A stretch of DNA of 64,000 nt from Fuchsiella alkaliacetigena (GTDB lineage Bacteria > Bacillota > Halanaerobiia > Halobacteroidales > Acetohalobiaceae), in assembly GCF_023227765.1 (NCBI RefSeq), contig NZ_JALKBZ010000007.1:1-64000 (forward strand). The letters run 5' to 3'. A model generated the notes under the pieces. It was given only the letters and a program-made list of their open reading frames with translations, did not search any database and was not told the DNA's origin. Positions within the stretch are counted from its first letter, which is position 1, and the number at the start of each line of letters is the position of its first letter. Made by a program: the position numbers and the translations under genes. This document shows, piece after piece, positions 56,726 to 64,000 of the stretch.

Positions 56726-58708
56726 ATGCGTAAGCGATATGCTGCTTTAGCCTTAATTATTACAGTTATCTATTTACTATTACGAATAATTGGCTTTGCC
56801 TGGATTGAAAACTTAGAATTAGTAACTCTTAACTTTAGAACTAGAATGCGCGGCGAACTTGAACAACCCGAAGAAGTAAAGATAGTAGCCATTGACGACC
56901 GTAGTTTATCAGCTCTTTATTATGATGAACAGAACCCTTGGCCCTGGACTAGAGATGTTTACGCAAAGCTTATTAAGCAACTAGATCAAGGCAATGCTAG
57001 CAGCATCGGCATAGATGTTTCTTTCGATACTCTAAATCCTAATGATAGAGAAGGTGACTTTCTTTTTGCTGAAAGCTTATTTATGAACCCCCAGGTAACT
57101 ATTGGTAGTTACCTAATCAACGATGAAGAGGAGTTTGCAGCCTTAGCTCCTGCTTATCAACAACAGTTAGTTGATAATGCCGACCATTTAAAGTTCCGTT
57201 ATCAGCTGACTAATCTTCCGGAGCACTCTATTCCTGAATTTTTTTCTCCTTATTTAGTAGTCCCGCCCGAAGACTTATTTCGGAATAGCGCCTGGGCCTA
57301 CGGTACTTACGAGGTAGGGATGCCCGGTGAAGACGGAATGTATCGCAGTATCCCTTTAGTTATGCAAGAGAAATACTTTAGCGAAGCAGAGCAAAGGTCT
57401 TTAACTTTATTACCTAATCTAGGCTTGCTAACTCTAGCTGCTCACTTTGATCTAGAACCAGGAGATTATACTCTGGACCTAGGAAATCAAAAAATATACT
57501 TAGGGGATAAAAGAAATATCCCTGTTGATAAGCACGGCTACTTCACTCTTAATTACTATGGGAGCACAGCCTTTGAAGAGATATCAGTAATCGATGTCTT
57601 AAATATGGAAGAAGAGCAGCTCAAAGAAATATTTGCAGACAAAGTAGTTTTAATTGGGCATACGGCCCAGGCTAAGGGGCTTTTCGATTTAAGACCAACC
57701 CCTTTTAATCGTAATGAAGCTGGAGTGCAAATTCATGCTACTTTAATTCAAAACATACTTGAAGAAAACTACTTTCAACGTGTTCCTTTCTGGGTAAATT
57801 TATTAGTGATCTTTTCTTTGGTCTTTATAGCTGCTAATTTATTACTACTATCTAACTTAAAAGTAAGTATTTTTTCTGCTTTAATCTTTATTGGAGTCTT
57901 TAACATAGTTAACTATTGGCTCTTTTTAAATAATATCTGGCTTGATTTATTCTATCCTAACCTAGTCTTAATTCTCTTTTTACTATATAATGTAATTACT
58001 AAGGTCTATCAAGAAAATAAAGAAAGAATACAAACTAAAGACTTCTTTTCTAGGTATGTACCTGCTCCTGTGGTACAGACTATTTTAGAAGATCCTACTC
58101 AGATTAACCTGGGTGGCAAGGAAATGGAAATTACCGTTTTATTTAGCGATATTATTGGCTTTACCAAAATTTCTGAACAACTGACTCCTACGGAATTAGT
58201 GCGCTTGCTCAATGAGTACTTTACAGAGATGACTGAAATCATTATGAAGGAATACGGCGGCACTCTGGATAAATTTATTGGCGACGCTATTATTGCCATT
58301 TTTGGGGCCCCTTTCCCTCGCAATGATGACCCTCTAAGAGCTGTTCAAGCTGCTTTAGCTATGAAGAAAAAAAGTGATGAATTACAGCAAAAGTGGCAGG
58401 AAAGAGGGGAGAATATCACCTTTGATATAGGAATTGGAGTTAACACCGGGCCCGCTGTAGTAGGAAACATAGGCTCTCCAGAACGAATCAACTATACCTG
58501 TATTGGAGATTCAGTAAATGTAGGAGCTCGTCTAGAGTCTGCTACTCGTAAGACTAATTCTTCAATCTTAATTAGCTCTTCAACTTATGAACAGGTAAAG
58601 GGTCACTTTATCTGCGAAGAGATCCCCAATTTAACTGTCAAAGGCAAGAGTGAGTCGCTTACAGTCTACAAGGTCATTGACAAAAAAGAGTCTGCTAAAC
58701 TAGATTAA
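56726..58708 (+). CDS. CHASE2-domain class III adenylate/guanylate cyclase
   Basis: 660 aa. N-terminal membrane helix, then an extracytoplasmic CHASE2 domain (VKIVAIDDRSLSAL; PWPWTRDVYAKLIKQL; SIGIDVSFD; VVLIGHTAQAKGLFDLRPTP), three helices (about 350-425) and a class III cyclase domain. Metal Asp residues are in VLFSDIIGFTKISE and KFIGDAIIAIFGAP; the adenine-pocket Lys (LDKFIGD) and Asp (YTCIGDSVNVGARLE) favour cAMP, and the transition-state Asn/Arg segment is in GDSVNVGARLE. It follows the HD-GYP gene by 20 bases and precedes the FecR gene by 36. CHASE2 cyclases beside FecR-domain genes are a recurrent pairing. Confidence 0.92.
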   Translation: MRKRYAALALIITVIYLLLRIIGFAWIENLELVTLNFRTRMRGELEQPEEVKIVAIDDRSLSALYYDEQNPWPWTRDVYAKLIKQLDQGNASSIGIDVSFDTLNPNDREGDFLFAESLFMNPQVTIGSYLINDEEEFAALAPAYQQQLVDNADHLKFRYQLTNLPEHSIPEFFSPYLVVPPEDLFRNSAWAYGTYEVGMPGEDGMYRSIPLVMQEKYFSEAEQRSLTLLPNLGLLTLAAHFDLEPGDYTLDLGNQKIYLGDKRNIPVDKHGYFTLNYYGSTAFEEISVIDVLNMEEEQLKEIFADKVVLIGHTAQAKGLFDLRPTPFNRNEAGVQIHATLIQNILEENYFQRVPFWVNLLVIFSLVFIAANLLLLSNLKVSIFSALIFIGVFNIVNYWLFLNNIWLDLFYPNLVLILFLLYNVITKVYQENKERIQTKDFFSRYVPAPVVQTILEDPTQINLGGKEMEITVLFSDIIGFTKISEQLTPTELVRLLNEYFTEMTEIIMKEYGGTLDKFIGDAIIAIFGAPFPRNDDPLRAVQAALAMKKKSDELQQKWQERGENITFDIGIGVNTGPAVVGNIGSPERINYTCIGDSVNVGARLESATRKTNSSILISSSTYEQVKGHFICEEIPNLTVKGKSESLTVYKVIDKKESAKLD

Positions 58709-58744
58709 CTTAGTCAGTTTAAACTTGCGAAAGGAATGATCGAT

Positions 58745-61700
58745 ATGCTGCGTTTTAATTTCAAAGCTATGTTTTTAATTATATTATTAGTTCTAGCCTG
58801 CTCAACAATGAATACATATGCTGCCAATGAGATAGCAGTTAGTACTGATAAAACAGAGCTTCAACCCCAAGAAGAAGTTGAGGTCTTTATTGAGCTTTTA
58901 ACTGAGGATGGAGAAACTTTTAAAGAGGATACTACTCTATCTGTTGATATCTCCGCTGGCAGCATAGCTGAACCGGAAATCTTAGACGAAGGCTTGAATA
59001 TCGAAGCCGGACAAGGGAGCTTTACCTATATCGCTCCGGAGGATAGTGAAGATATTGATATTTATATTAGTGACCCCAAGACTGAGCTTTCTGCTCAGCA
59101 TTCCTTAGAGGTCATTGCTAAAGAAATAGTAGAGGAACAGATAGCTGATCAGATAGTAGTCAGTACTAAAAAAACTGAAATCCAAGCAAGCGAAGAAGTT
59201 GAGGTCTTTATTGAGCTTTTAACTGAGAATGGAGAAACTTTTAAAGAGGATACTACTCTATCTGTTGACATCTCCGCTGGCAGCATAGCTGAACCGGAAA
59301 TCTTAGACGAAGGCTTGAATATCGAAGCTGGACAAGGTAGCTTTACCTATATCGCTTCGGAGGATAGTGAAGATGTTGATATTTCTATTAGTGACCCAAA
59401 GACTGAGCTTTCTGCTCAGCATTCCTTAGAGGTCATTGCTAAAGAAATAGTAGAGGAACAGATAGCTGATCAGATAGTAGTCAGTACTAAAAAAACTGAA
59501 ATCCAAGCAAGCGAAGAAGTTGAGGTCTTTATTGAGCTTTTAACTGAGGATGGAGAAACCTTTAAAGAGGATACTACTCTATCTGTTGACATCTCCGCTG
59601 GCAGCATAGCTGAACCGGAAATCTTAGACAAAGGATTGAATATCGAAGCTGGACAAGGGAGCTTTACCTATATCGCTTCGGAGGATGTTGAAAATGTTGA
59701 TATCTCTATCACTGACCCCGAGACTGAAGTTTCTGCTCAACATTCCTTAGAAGTCATTGCTAAAGAAATAGTGGAGGAACAGATAGCTGATCAGATAATA
59801 GTCAGCACTGAAGAAACTGAAATCCAAGCAAGCGAAGAAGTTGAGGTCTTTATTGAAATCTTAGATGAAAATAAGAATATTTTCAAAGAAGATTCAAATA
59901 TATTTATCAGACTATCTAAAGGCAAGGTGGCTAAACCAGAAATTTTAACCGAAGGACTAACTATAGAAGAAGGACAAGGTAGTTTTACTTATACTGCTCC
60001 AGATGAAGCAGGTGAAGTAAGCATTTTAATAATCGACTCAGAAACTAATCTTTCTACTCGACATTCATTAGAAATTATTGAAGAAGCTGCAATCGAAGAC
60101 TGGCAAGAAGAGCTAGCTATAATAAGTAGTGTACAAGGAAATGCTGCCTTAAAATCACCTGAAAAAGAAACCTGGTCTGCCATTACAGCTGATACTGAAG
60201 TTTCCGAAGGAACTATCATTAAAACTTGGGATAATTCTTGGGTAACTTTAGAGTTATTTGATGGCTCAGAGCTAATTATAGAGCCTTTAAGTACAGTCAG
60301 TATTGAAGCACTAAAAAGTTCTACTGAAAAACCCGATACCAAGCGTAGTGCTTTTAAGGTTTTGGCAGGAAATGTACTAGCTGAAGCTAGAGGATATATT
60401 GAACAGGGAGCTAGATTTGAAATTGAAAGCCAGTCTACAGCTGCTGGAGTACGAGGAACCTTTTTTGAATATACTTCTAGTTTAGATGGAAAGGATGAAG
60501 TAACAGTTTATGAAGGTTCAGTAAACTTTGAATATCCTGAGCAAAACTTTTCAACTGCTGTTGCTGAAGGAGAAAGAGTTAGCGTTTCTACTATCGACTT
60601 TGTTACTCCCAGTATTATAGAGCACGATATTACTCCTGAAATGCGTAGAGAAACTTTAGCTAAGGAACAGGAGGCTGCTAGAGAAAAAGAAGTAGAAGAG
60701 ATAGATGAGGAAGAAATAGAGGAAGAAGAGGTAGTAGATGAAGATCGCGAAAGATTAGGCAGATTTACTCCTAGCCAAGCTAATCTTTCTTTCGGCTCTC
60801 GTCTTTTTGATGATGATTTATACTTAGGCTTTGGTTTGCAGCCTGAATTTGAAGAGTTTTTAAGTCCTAATCTGAGCTTTGGTCTTGATCTAATACTTTA
60901 CCAAGACCCGATCAGGGAAGGACTCACCTTAACTCCTGGTCAAGAAGATGTAAGATTAACTAATCCTTTTAACTGGATAGAGTACGATGGCGACTATGCT
61001 TATCTAAATTATGGTGATCTAGAAAATATAAGCTATGGTTACGGACTGCTTTTTGGTAATTATTCCAAAGATAATGCTAAGGGAATTCAAGTAGGAGCTA
61101 ATGATATATCTAAGTATGACCTAGATTTCAGGTTTTTAATACCTATGGATATCAGGTCTATTTATCCTTGGTATACTGAAAGTACATCTACTTTATATTC
61201 AGCTAGAGTAAGTTCAGATTTCAAAGCAAAGAATATTCCCTTTGAGGCTGGAGTAACTACTGTAGCTGACTTCAATTCCGAGCTGGAAGAACTTGAAGTA
61301 CCTCAATGGGGGTTAGCAGCTGATATAAGTATCCCTATGGTCTCTTTAGCAGAACCTTACTTAGAAGTATCTACTTTGGACGGTTTGGGTTCAGGTAGCG
61401 AAATAGGAGTTAGAGGAGATTTTTGGGATCGCTTTTGGCATCAGTCCGGGATAAGATTTGTAGGCCAAGGTTTTATTCCTAACTACTTTGGTAATGACTA
61501 TGAAGACTCTAAGGAAAATAGCTTAGCCGAAGACTCAACTATCTCAGCTAGCAGAAAACTACCTACTAATGCAAGGGAAGATTATCCTTCGACAGTGGGT
61601 GCTTATTCTAAGCTGGGTATTAACTTTAATATGTTAAGCTTTGAGCTAGGCTATGAAGTATATAAGTCTAATAGAGAAGAAGCACCCATACTAACTTCAA

Positions 61701-61939
61701 ACTTAAATGTAGATACTTCTCAGTTACTGATTCTACCTAAGATTAGTGCCGGTTTTAAATATCGACAACCAAACTTCAACCAAGAGGCTGATAATCTATT
61801 ATTTAATGAAAACACAAGGTTTTCTTGGTATTTAGCTTATCCTCTTCAAGCAGGAAGCTATATTACTTTAAACAATACCTATACTCCTGAAAAAGAGACT
61901 AGCTTCACCAGAGAAATCGGCTTTCAGATGAGATTTTAA
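58745..61939 (+). CDS. FecR-domain protein with four Ig-like repeats and a putative C-terminal outer-membrane barrel
   Basis: 1064 aa from ATG 58745 (AAAGGA 9 bases upstream). Signal peptide 1-27. Residues about 29-445 are four 107-residue Ig-like repeats (GQGSFTY and AQHSLEVIAKEIVEEQIADQ recur). A FecR domain follows (about 455-620: SSVQGNAALKSPEKETWSAI; IIKTWDNSWVTLELFDGSEL; STAAGVRGTFFEYTSS). An acidic linker (EEIDEEEIEEEEVVDEDRE) leads to about 350 residues of beta-rich sequence ending in TREIGFQMRF with a terminal Phe, which fits an outer-membrane barrel. FecR domains usually transmit signals in the periplasm; here it would be tethered to the outer membrane. Confidence 0.75.
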   Translation: MLRFNFKAMFLIILLVLACSTMNTYAANEIAVSTDKTELQPQEEVEVFIELLTEDGETFKEDTTLSVDISAGSIAEPEILDEGLNIEAGQGSFTYIAPEDSEDIDIYISDPKTELSAQHSLEVIAKEIVEEQIADQIVVSTKKTEIQASEEVEVFIELLTENGETFKEDTTLSVDISAGSIAEPEILDEGLNIEAGQGSFTYIASEDSEDVDISISDPKTELSAQHSLEVIAKEIVEEQIADQIVVSTKKTEIQASEEVEVFIELLTEDGETFKEDTTLSVDISAGSIAEPEILDKGLNIEAGQGSFTYIASEDVENVDISITDPETEVSAQHSLEVIAKEIVEEQIADQIIVSTEETEIQASEEVEVFIEILDENKNIFKEDSNIFIRLSKGKVAKPEILTEGLTIEEGQGSFTYTAPDEAGEVSILIIDSETNLSTRHSLEIIEEAAIEDWQEELAIISSVQGNAALKSPEKETWSAITADTEVSEGTIIKTWDNSWVTLELFDGSELIIEPLSTVSIEALKSSTEKPDTKRSAFKVLAGNVLAEARGYIEQGARFEIESQSTAAGVRGTFFEYTSSLDGKDEVTVYEGSVNFEYPEQNFSTAVAEGERVSVSTIDFVTPSIIEHDITPEMRRETLAKEQEAAREKEVEEIDEEEIEEEEVVDEDRERLGRFTPSQANLSFGSRLFDDDLYLGFGLQPEFEEFLSPNLSFGLDLILYQDPIREGLTLTPGQEDVRLTNPFNWIEYDGDYAYLNYGDLENISYGYGLLFGNYSKDNAKGIQVGANDISKYDLDFRFLIPMDIRSIYPWYTESTSTLYSARVSSDFKAKNIPFEAGVTTVADFNSELEELEVPQWGLAADISIPMVSLAEPYLEVSTLDGLGSGSEIGVRGDFWDRFWHQSGIRFVGQGFIPNYFGNDYEDSKENSLAEDSTISASRKLPTNAREDYPSTVGAYSKLGINFNMLSFELGYEVYKSNREEAPILTSNLNVDTSQLLILPKISAGFKYRQPNFNQEADNLLFNENTRFSWYLAYPLQAGSYITLNNTYTPEKETSFTREIGFQMRF
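58830..60090 (+). repeat. four tandem 321-bp coding repeats
   Basis: The anchor GTTGAGGTCTTTATTGA occurs at 58877, 59198, 59519 and 59840, a constant period of 321 bases (107 codons). The first three units are almost identical in DNA, including synonymous positions; the fourth keeps its first part and then diverges. The units run from about 58830 to 60090. Confidence 0.92.
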
Positions 61940-61942
61940 CTC

Positions 61943-61973
61943 AAAAAAGCGGGGAATGCTCCCCCGCTTTTTT
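61943..61973. terminator. bidirectional terminator between the FecR gene and uvrA
   Basis: AAAAAAGCGGGG (61943-61954) and CCCCGCTTTTTT (61962-61973) form a 12-bp stem with a short loop. A-runs and T-runs on both sides allow it to act for both convergent genes. Confidence 0.88.
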
Positions 61974-61988
61974 TATTTAACCTTAACC

Positions 61989-64000
61989 TTAATGCTCTAG
62001 TACGTTCTGCAAAAACTGACCGGTATAGGAGGACTCAACTTGCGCTACCTCTTCGGGAGTTCCGGTAGCAATTACTTCTCCTCCGTACTCGCCTCCTTCG
62101 GGCCCTAAGTCAATAATATAATCAGCCGATTTAATCACATCTAAATTATGCTCAATCACAATAATAGTATTTCCTTTATCTCTTAAGCGCTTCAATACCT
62201 CTAAAAGCCGCTTCACATCGGCAAAATGCAGCCCCGTAGTCGGTTCATCCAGAATATAAACGGTATTCCCGGTACTCCGCTTGCCTAGCTCCGAAGATAG
62301 TTTAACTCGCTGTGCTTCTCCCCCAGAAAGAGTAGTCGAAGGCTGTCCTAAGCGAATATAGCCCAAACCTACATCATAAAGAGTCTGCAAACGCCGCTTA
62401 ATCTTAGGAATATGCTCAAAGAAATCCAAGGCTTCTTCTACTGTCATATCCAACACATCAGCAATATTCTTACCTTTATATCTAATCTCCAAGGTCTCCT
62501 GATTATAGCGCTGCCCTTCACAGACCTCACAAGGCACATAGATATCGGAAAGAAAGTGCATATCGATTTTAATAATCCCGTCCCCACTACAGGCTTCACA
62601 GCGACCACCTTTCACATTAAAACTAAAACGGCCCTTCTGATAGCCGCGCTGCTTAGCTTCAGGCGTCTGGGCAAAGGTTTCCCGAATATAATCGAAGACT
62701 TTAGTATAGGTAGCCGGATTAGAGCGAGGAGTTCGGCCAATAGGCGATTGATCGATAGTAATTACTTTATCCACCTCTTCTATACCTAATACCTCCTGGT
62801 GAATACCCGGTTTTTCCTTAGACTTATAAAACTCCTGCTTTAATCTTTTATTGAGAATCTCATTAACTAAAGTACTTTTACCGGAACCAGAAACTCCAGT
62901 TACACAGTTAAAGACACCTAAAGCGATCTCCACATCTATCTCTTTTAAGTTATGCTGGGCCGCCCCTTTGATCTCCAAAAACTTACCATTAGTTTGCTGC
63001 CGCTCTTTCGGAACAGAAATCTTCTTTTCACCAGCTAAATACTGCCCTGTCAAGGACTCTTCTACTGCGGTAATATCCTCTACCTGGCCCTGAGCTACTA
63101 TCTCTCCTCCTTTTTTCCCAGCTCTGGGCCCGAGATCAATAACATGATCAGCAGCCCGAATAGTCTCTTCATCATGCTCAACTACCAAAACTGTATTTCC
63201 TAAGTCTCTTAACTCCTTGAGAGTATTAATTAACCGAGCATTATCACGCTGATGAAGTCCAATACTAGGCTCGTCCAAGATATAAAGCACTCCCACCAAG
63301 CTAGAACCGATCTGAGTAGCTAACCTAATCCGCTGTGCTTCTCCTCCGGAAAGGGTGCTAGCAGCTCGACTGAGATTGAGATAGTTTAAACCAACATTAT
63401 CTAAAAAGCGCAACCGTTCTCGAATCTCTTTTAAGATCTGCCCACCAATTAATTGATCCCTTTCAGCTAACTCCACCTCCGTAAAGAAGTTAAGAGCCTC
63501 CTCAATAGACATCTCCGTAATCTCAATAATCGATTTGCCGCCAAAGGTCACCGCTAGGCTTTCCGGCTTCAAGCGCTGGCCTGTACAGTCAGGACAGTTG
63601 CGAATACTCATATATTTCTCCAGCCTTTTTCTACCTTTATCGGAAGCCTCTCTTAACTTCCGCTGCAAATAACCAATTATCCCTTTAAAGCTAGTTTCGT
63701 GCAGCCGCGTCCGATTATAACGATTAGTATACTTAAACTTCAACTTCCGGGGAGTACCATAGAGTAACAGTTCAATAGTCTCCTGCTCTAAATCTTTTAA
63801 AGGAGTATCTAAGCTGAAGTTATACTCTGCTGCTAAAGCTGCCAGTAACTGCGGATAATACTTACTTCTAGTTCTCCGCCAAGGAATAATAGCCCCTTCA
63901 TTTAAAGACTGCTGCTGATCTAAGATAAACTCCGGGTCAAACTCCCGTTTACTCCCTAAGCCATCACAGGTAGCACAGGCCCCATAGGGACTATTAAAAG
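61989..64000 (-). CDS. uvrA: excinuclease ABC subunit A (5' end outside the window)
   Basis: About 670 codons; the frame stays open to the window edge and the N-terminal third (first Walker A) is missing. Visible parts: the end of the first zinc region (CATCDGLG at the edge), YGTPRKLKF, the first signature [19 protein letters not shown] with [17 protein letters not shown], second Walker [19 protein letters not shown], second zinc module [19 protein letters not shown] with CEVC, and [20 protein letters not shown]. It is the damage-recognition ATPase of nucleotide excision repair. The partial state is due to the window, not to mutation. Confidence 0.96.
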   Translation of the reverse strand, partial: FNSPYGACATCDGLGSKREFDPEFILDQQQSLNEGAIIPWRRTRSKYYPQLLAALAAEYNFSLDTPLKDLEQETIELLLYGTPRKLKFKYTNRYNRTRLHETSFKGIIGYLQRKLREASDKGRKRLEKYMSIRNCPDCTGQRLKPESLAVTFGGKSIIEITEMSIEEALNFFTEVELAERDQLIGGQILKEIRERLRFLDNVGLNYLNLSRAASTLSGGEAQRIRLATQIGSSLVGVLYILDEPSIGLHQRDNARLINTLKELRDLGNTVLVVEHDEETIRAADHVIDLGPRAGKKGGEIVAQGQVEDITAVEESLTGQYLAGEKKISVPKERQQTNGKFLEIKGAAQHNLKEIDVEIALGVFNCVTGVSGSGKSTLVNEILNKRLKQEFYKSKEKPGIHQEVLGIEEVDKVITIDQSPIGRTPRSNPATYTKVFDYIRETFAQTPEAKQRGYQKGRFSFNVKGGRCEACSGDGIIKIDMHFLSDIYVPCEVCEGQRYNQETLEIRYKGKNIADVLDMTVEEALDFFEHIPKIKRRLQTLYDVGLGYIRLGQPSTTLSGGEAQRVKLSSELGKRSTGNTVYILDEPTTGLHFADVKRLLEVLKRLRDKGNTIIVIEHNLDVIKSADYIIDLGPEGGEYGGEVIATGTPEEVAQVESSYTGQFLQNVLEH

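Noticed and set aside
58830-60090. Assembly error causing the near-identical repeats
   Set aside because: The reading frame stays open with a constant 321-base period, and the units differ at scattered sites, as expected for a real tandem array. Copy number could still be misassembled.
61989-64000. Truncated uvrA pseudogene
   Set aside because: The frame is open to the window edge and the missing part is simply outside the window.

Overview
The window looks like chromosomal DNA of a low-GC, anaerobic, two-membraned (diderm) member of the Firmicutes, most likely in or near the Halanaerobiales. This is an inference. It rests on A/T-rich codons and strong GGAGG-type ribosome binding sites, ferredoxin-linked 2-oxoacid oxidoreductase and butyrate kinase, a bacillithiol gene set, an H-cluster sensor protein, and two secreted proteins that end in an outer-membrane-barrel-like C-terminal Phe. 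I see no rRNA, tRNA, phage, transposase or CRISPR. Almost all genes from 0.9 to 55 kb lie on the minus strand; only the first gene, one small gene at 50.7 kb and the 55.1-61.9 kb block are on the plus strand.

Layout. 0.1-6.2 kb: SagB-type nitroreductase, a membrane subtilase with HEAT-like repeats, an AI-2E family permease and RecQ. 6.3-29.4 kb: a 23-kb run of signalling genes. Read in the direction of transcription (29.4 to 6.3 kb) it holds an HD-GYP response regulator, two sister hybrid kinases (MASE3-GAF and FIST inputs), two SpoIIE-type PP2C response regulators, a Cache hybrid kinase, a DUF456 protein, a LytS-type kinase carrying a decayed second kinase and receiver, a GGDEF cyclase, a BTAD response regulator, a truncated sister receiver, an HD-GYP protein and a cytosolic H-cluster/methyl-accepting fusion. 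The set combines phosphorelay, c-di-GMP turnover, PP2C output and H2 or redox sensing. 29.7-35 kb: a PrcB-like secreted protein, then buk-ptb-iorA-iorB, which reads as a pathway from 2-oxoacids to acyl-CoA, acyl-phosphate, acid and ATP. 35.5-43 kb: PxpA, ROK kinase, nicotinate phosphoribosyltransferase, DUF123, DUF1786, a phosphohexomutase and a degenerate M24 protein. 43.3-46.7 kb: bshA-bshB1-bshC. 46.7-55 kb: adenosine deaminase, Cof phosphatase, a CsoR/RseC/CopZ metal-redox group, a barrel protein, a small plus-strand gene, PspC, NagA and UvrC. 55.1-61.9 kb (plus strand): GAF/HD-GYP, CHASE2 adenylate cyclase and a FecR protein with four Ig-like repeats and a putative C-terminal barrel. The right edge cuts uvrA.

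Signals the gene list does not explain. (1) GGGCCC occurs about 39 times by eye against two to three expected from base composition. It is used in all three codon phases and is almost always inside genes, so it behaves like a highly iterated palindrome. (2) A family of long imperfect inverted repeats fills the big intergenic gaps at 35.0, 38.5, 43.0 and 52.5 kb. One copy is split by a 50-nt hairpin insert, and another supplies the last codons of a gene. (3) The gap before uvrC also holds a 208-nt nested hairpin and a 122-nt element closed by a perfect 15-bp stem that may be a structured RNA or a miniature mobile element. (4) Two genes have their best ribosome binding site placed for ATT or ATC start codons.
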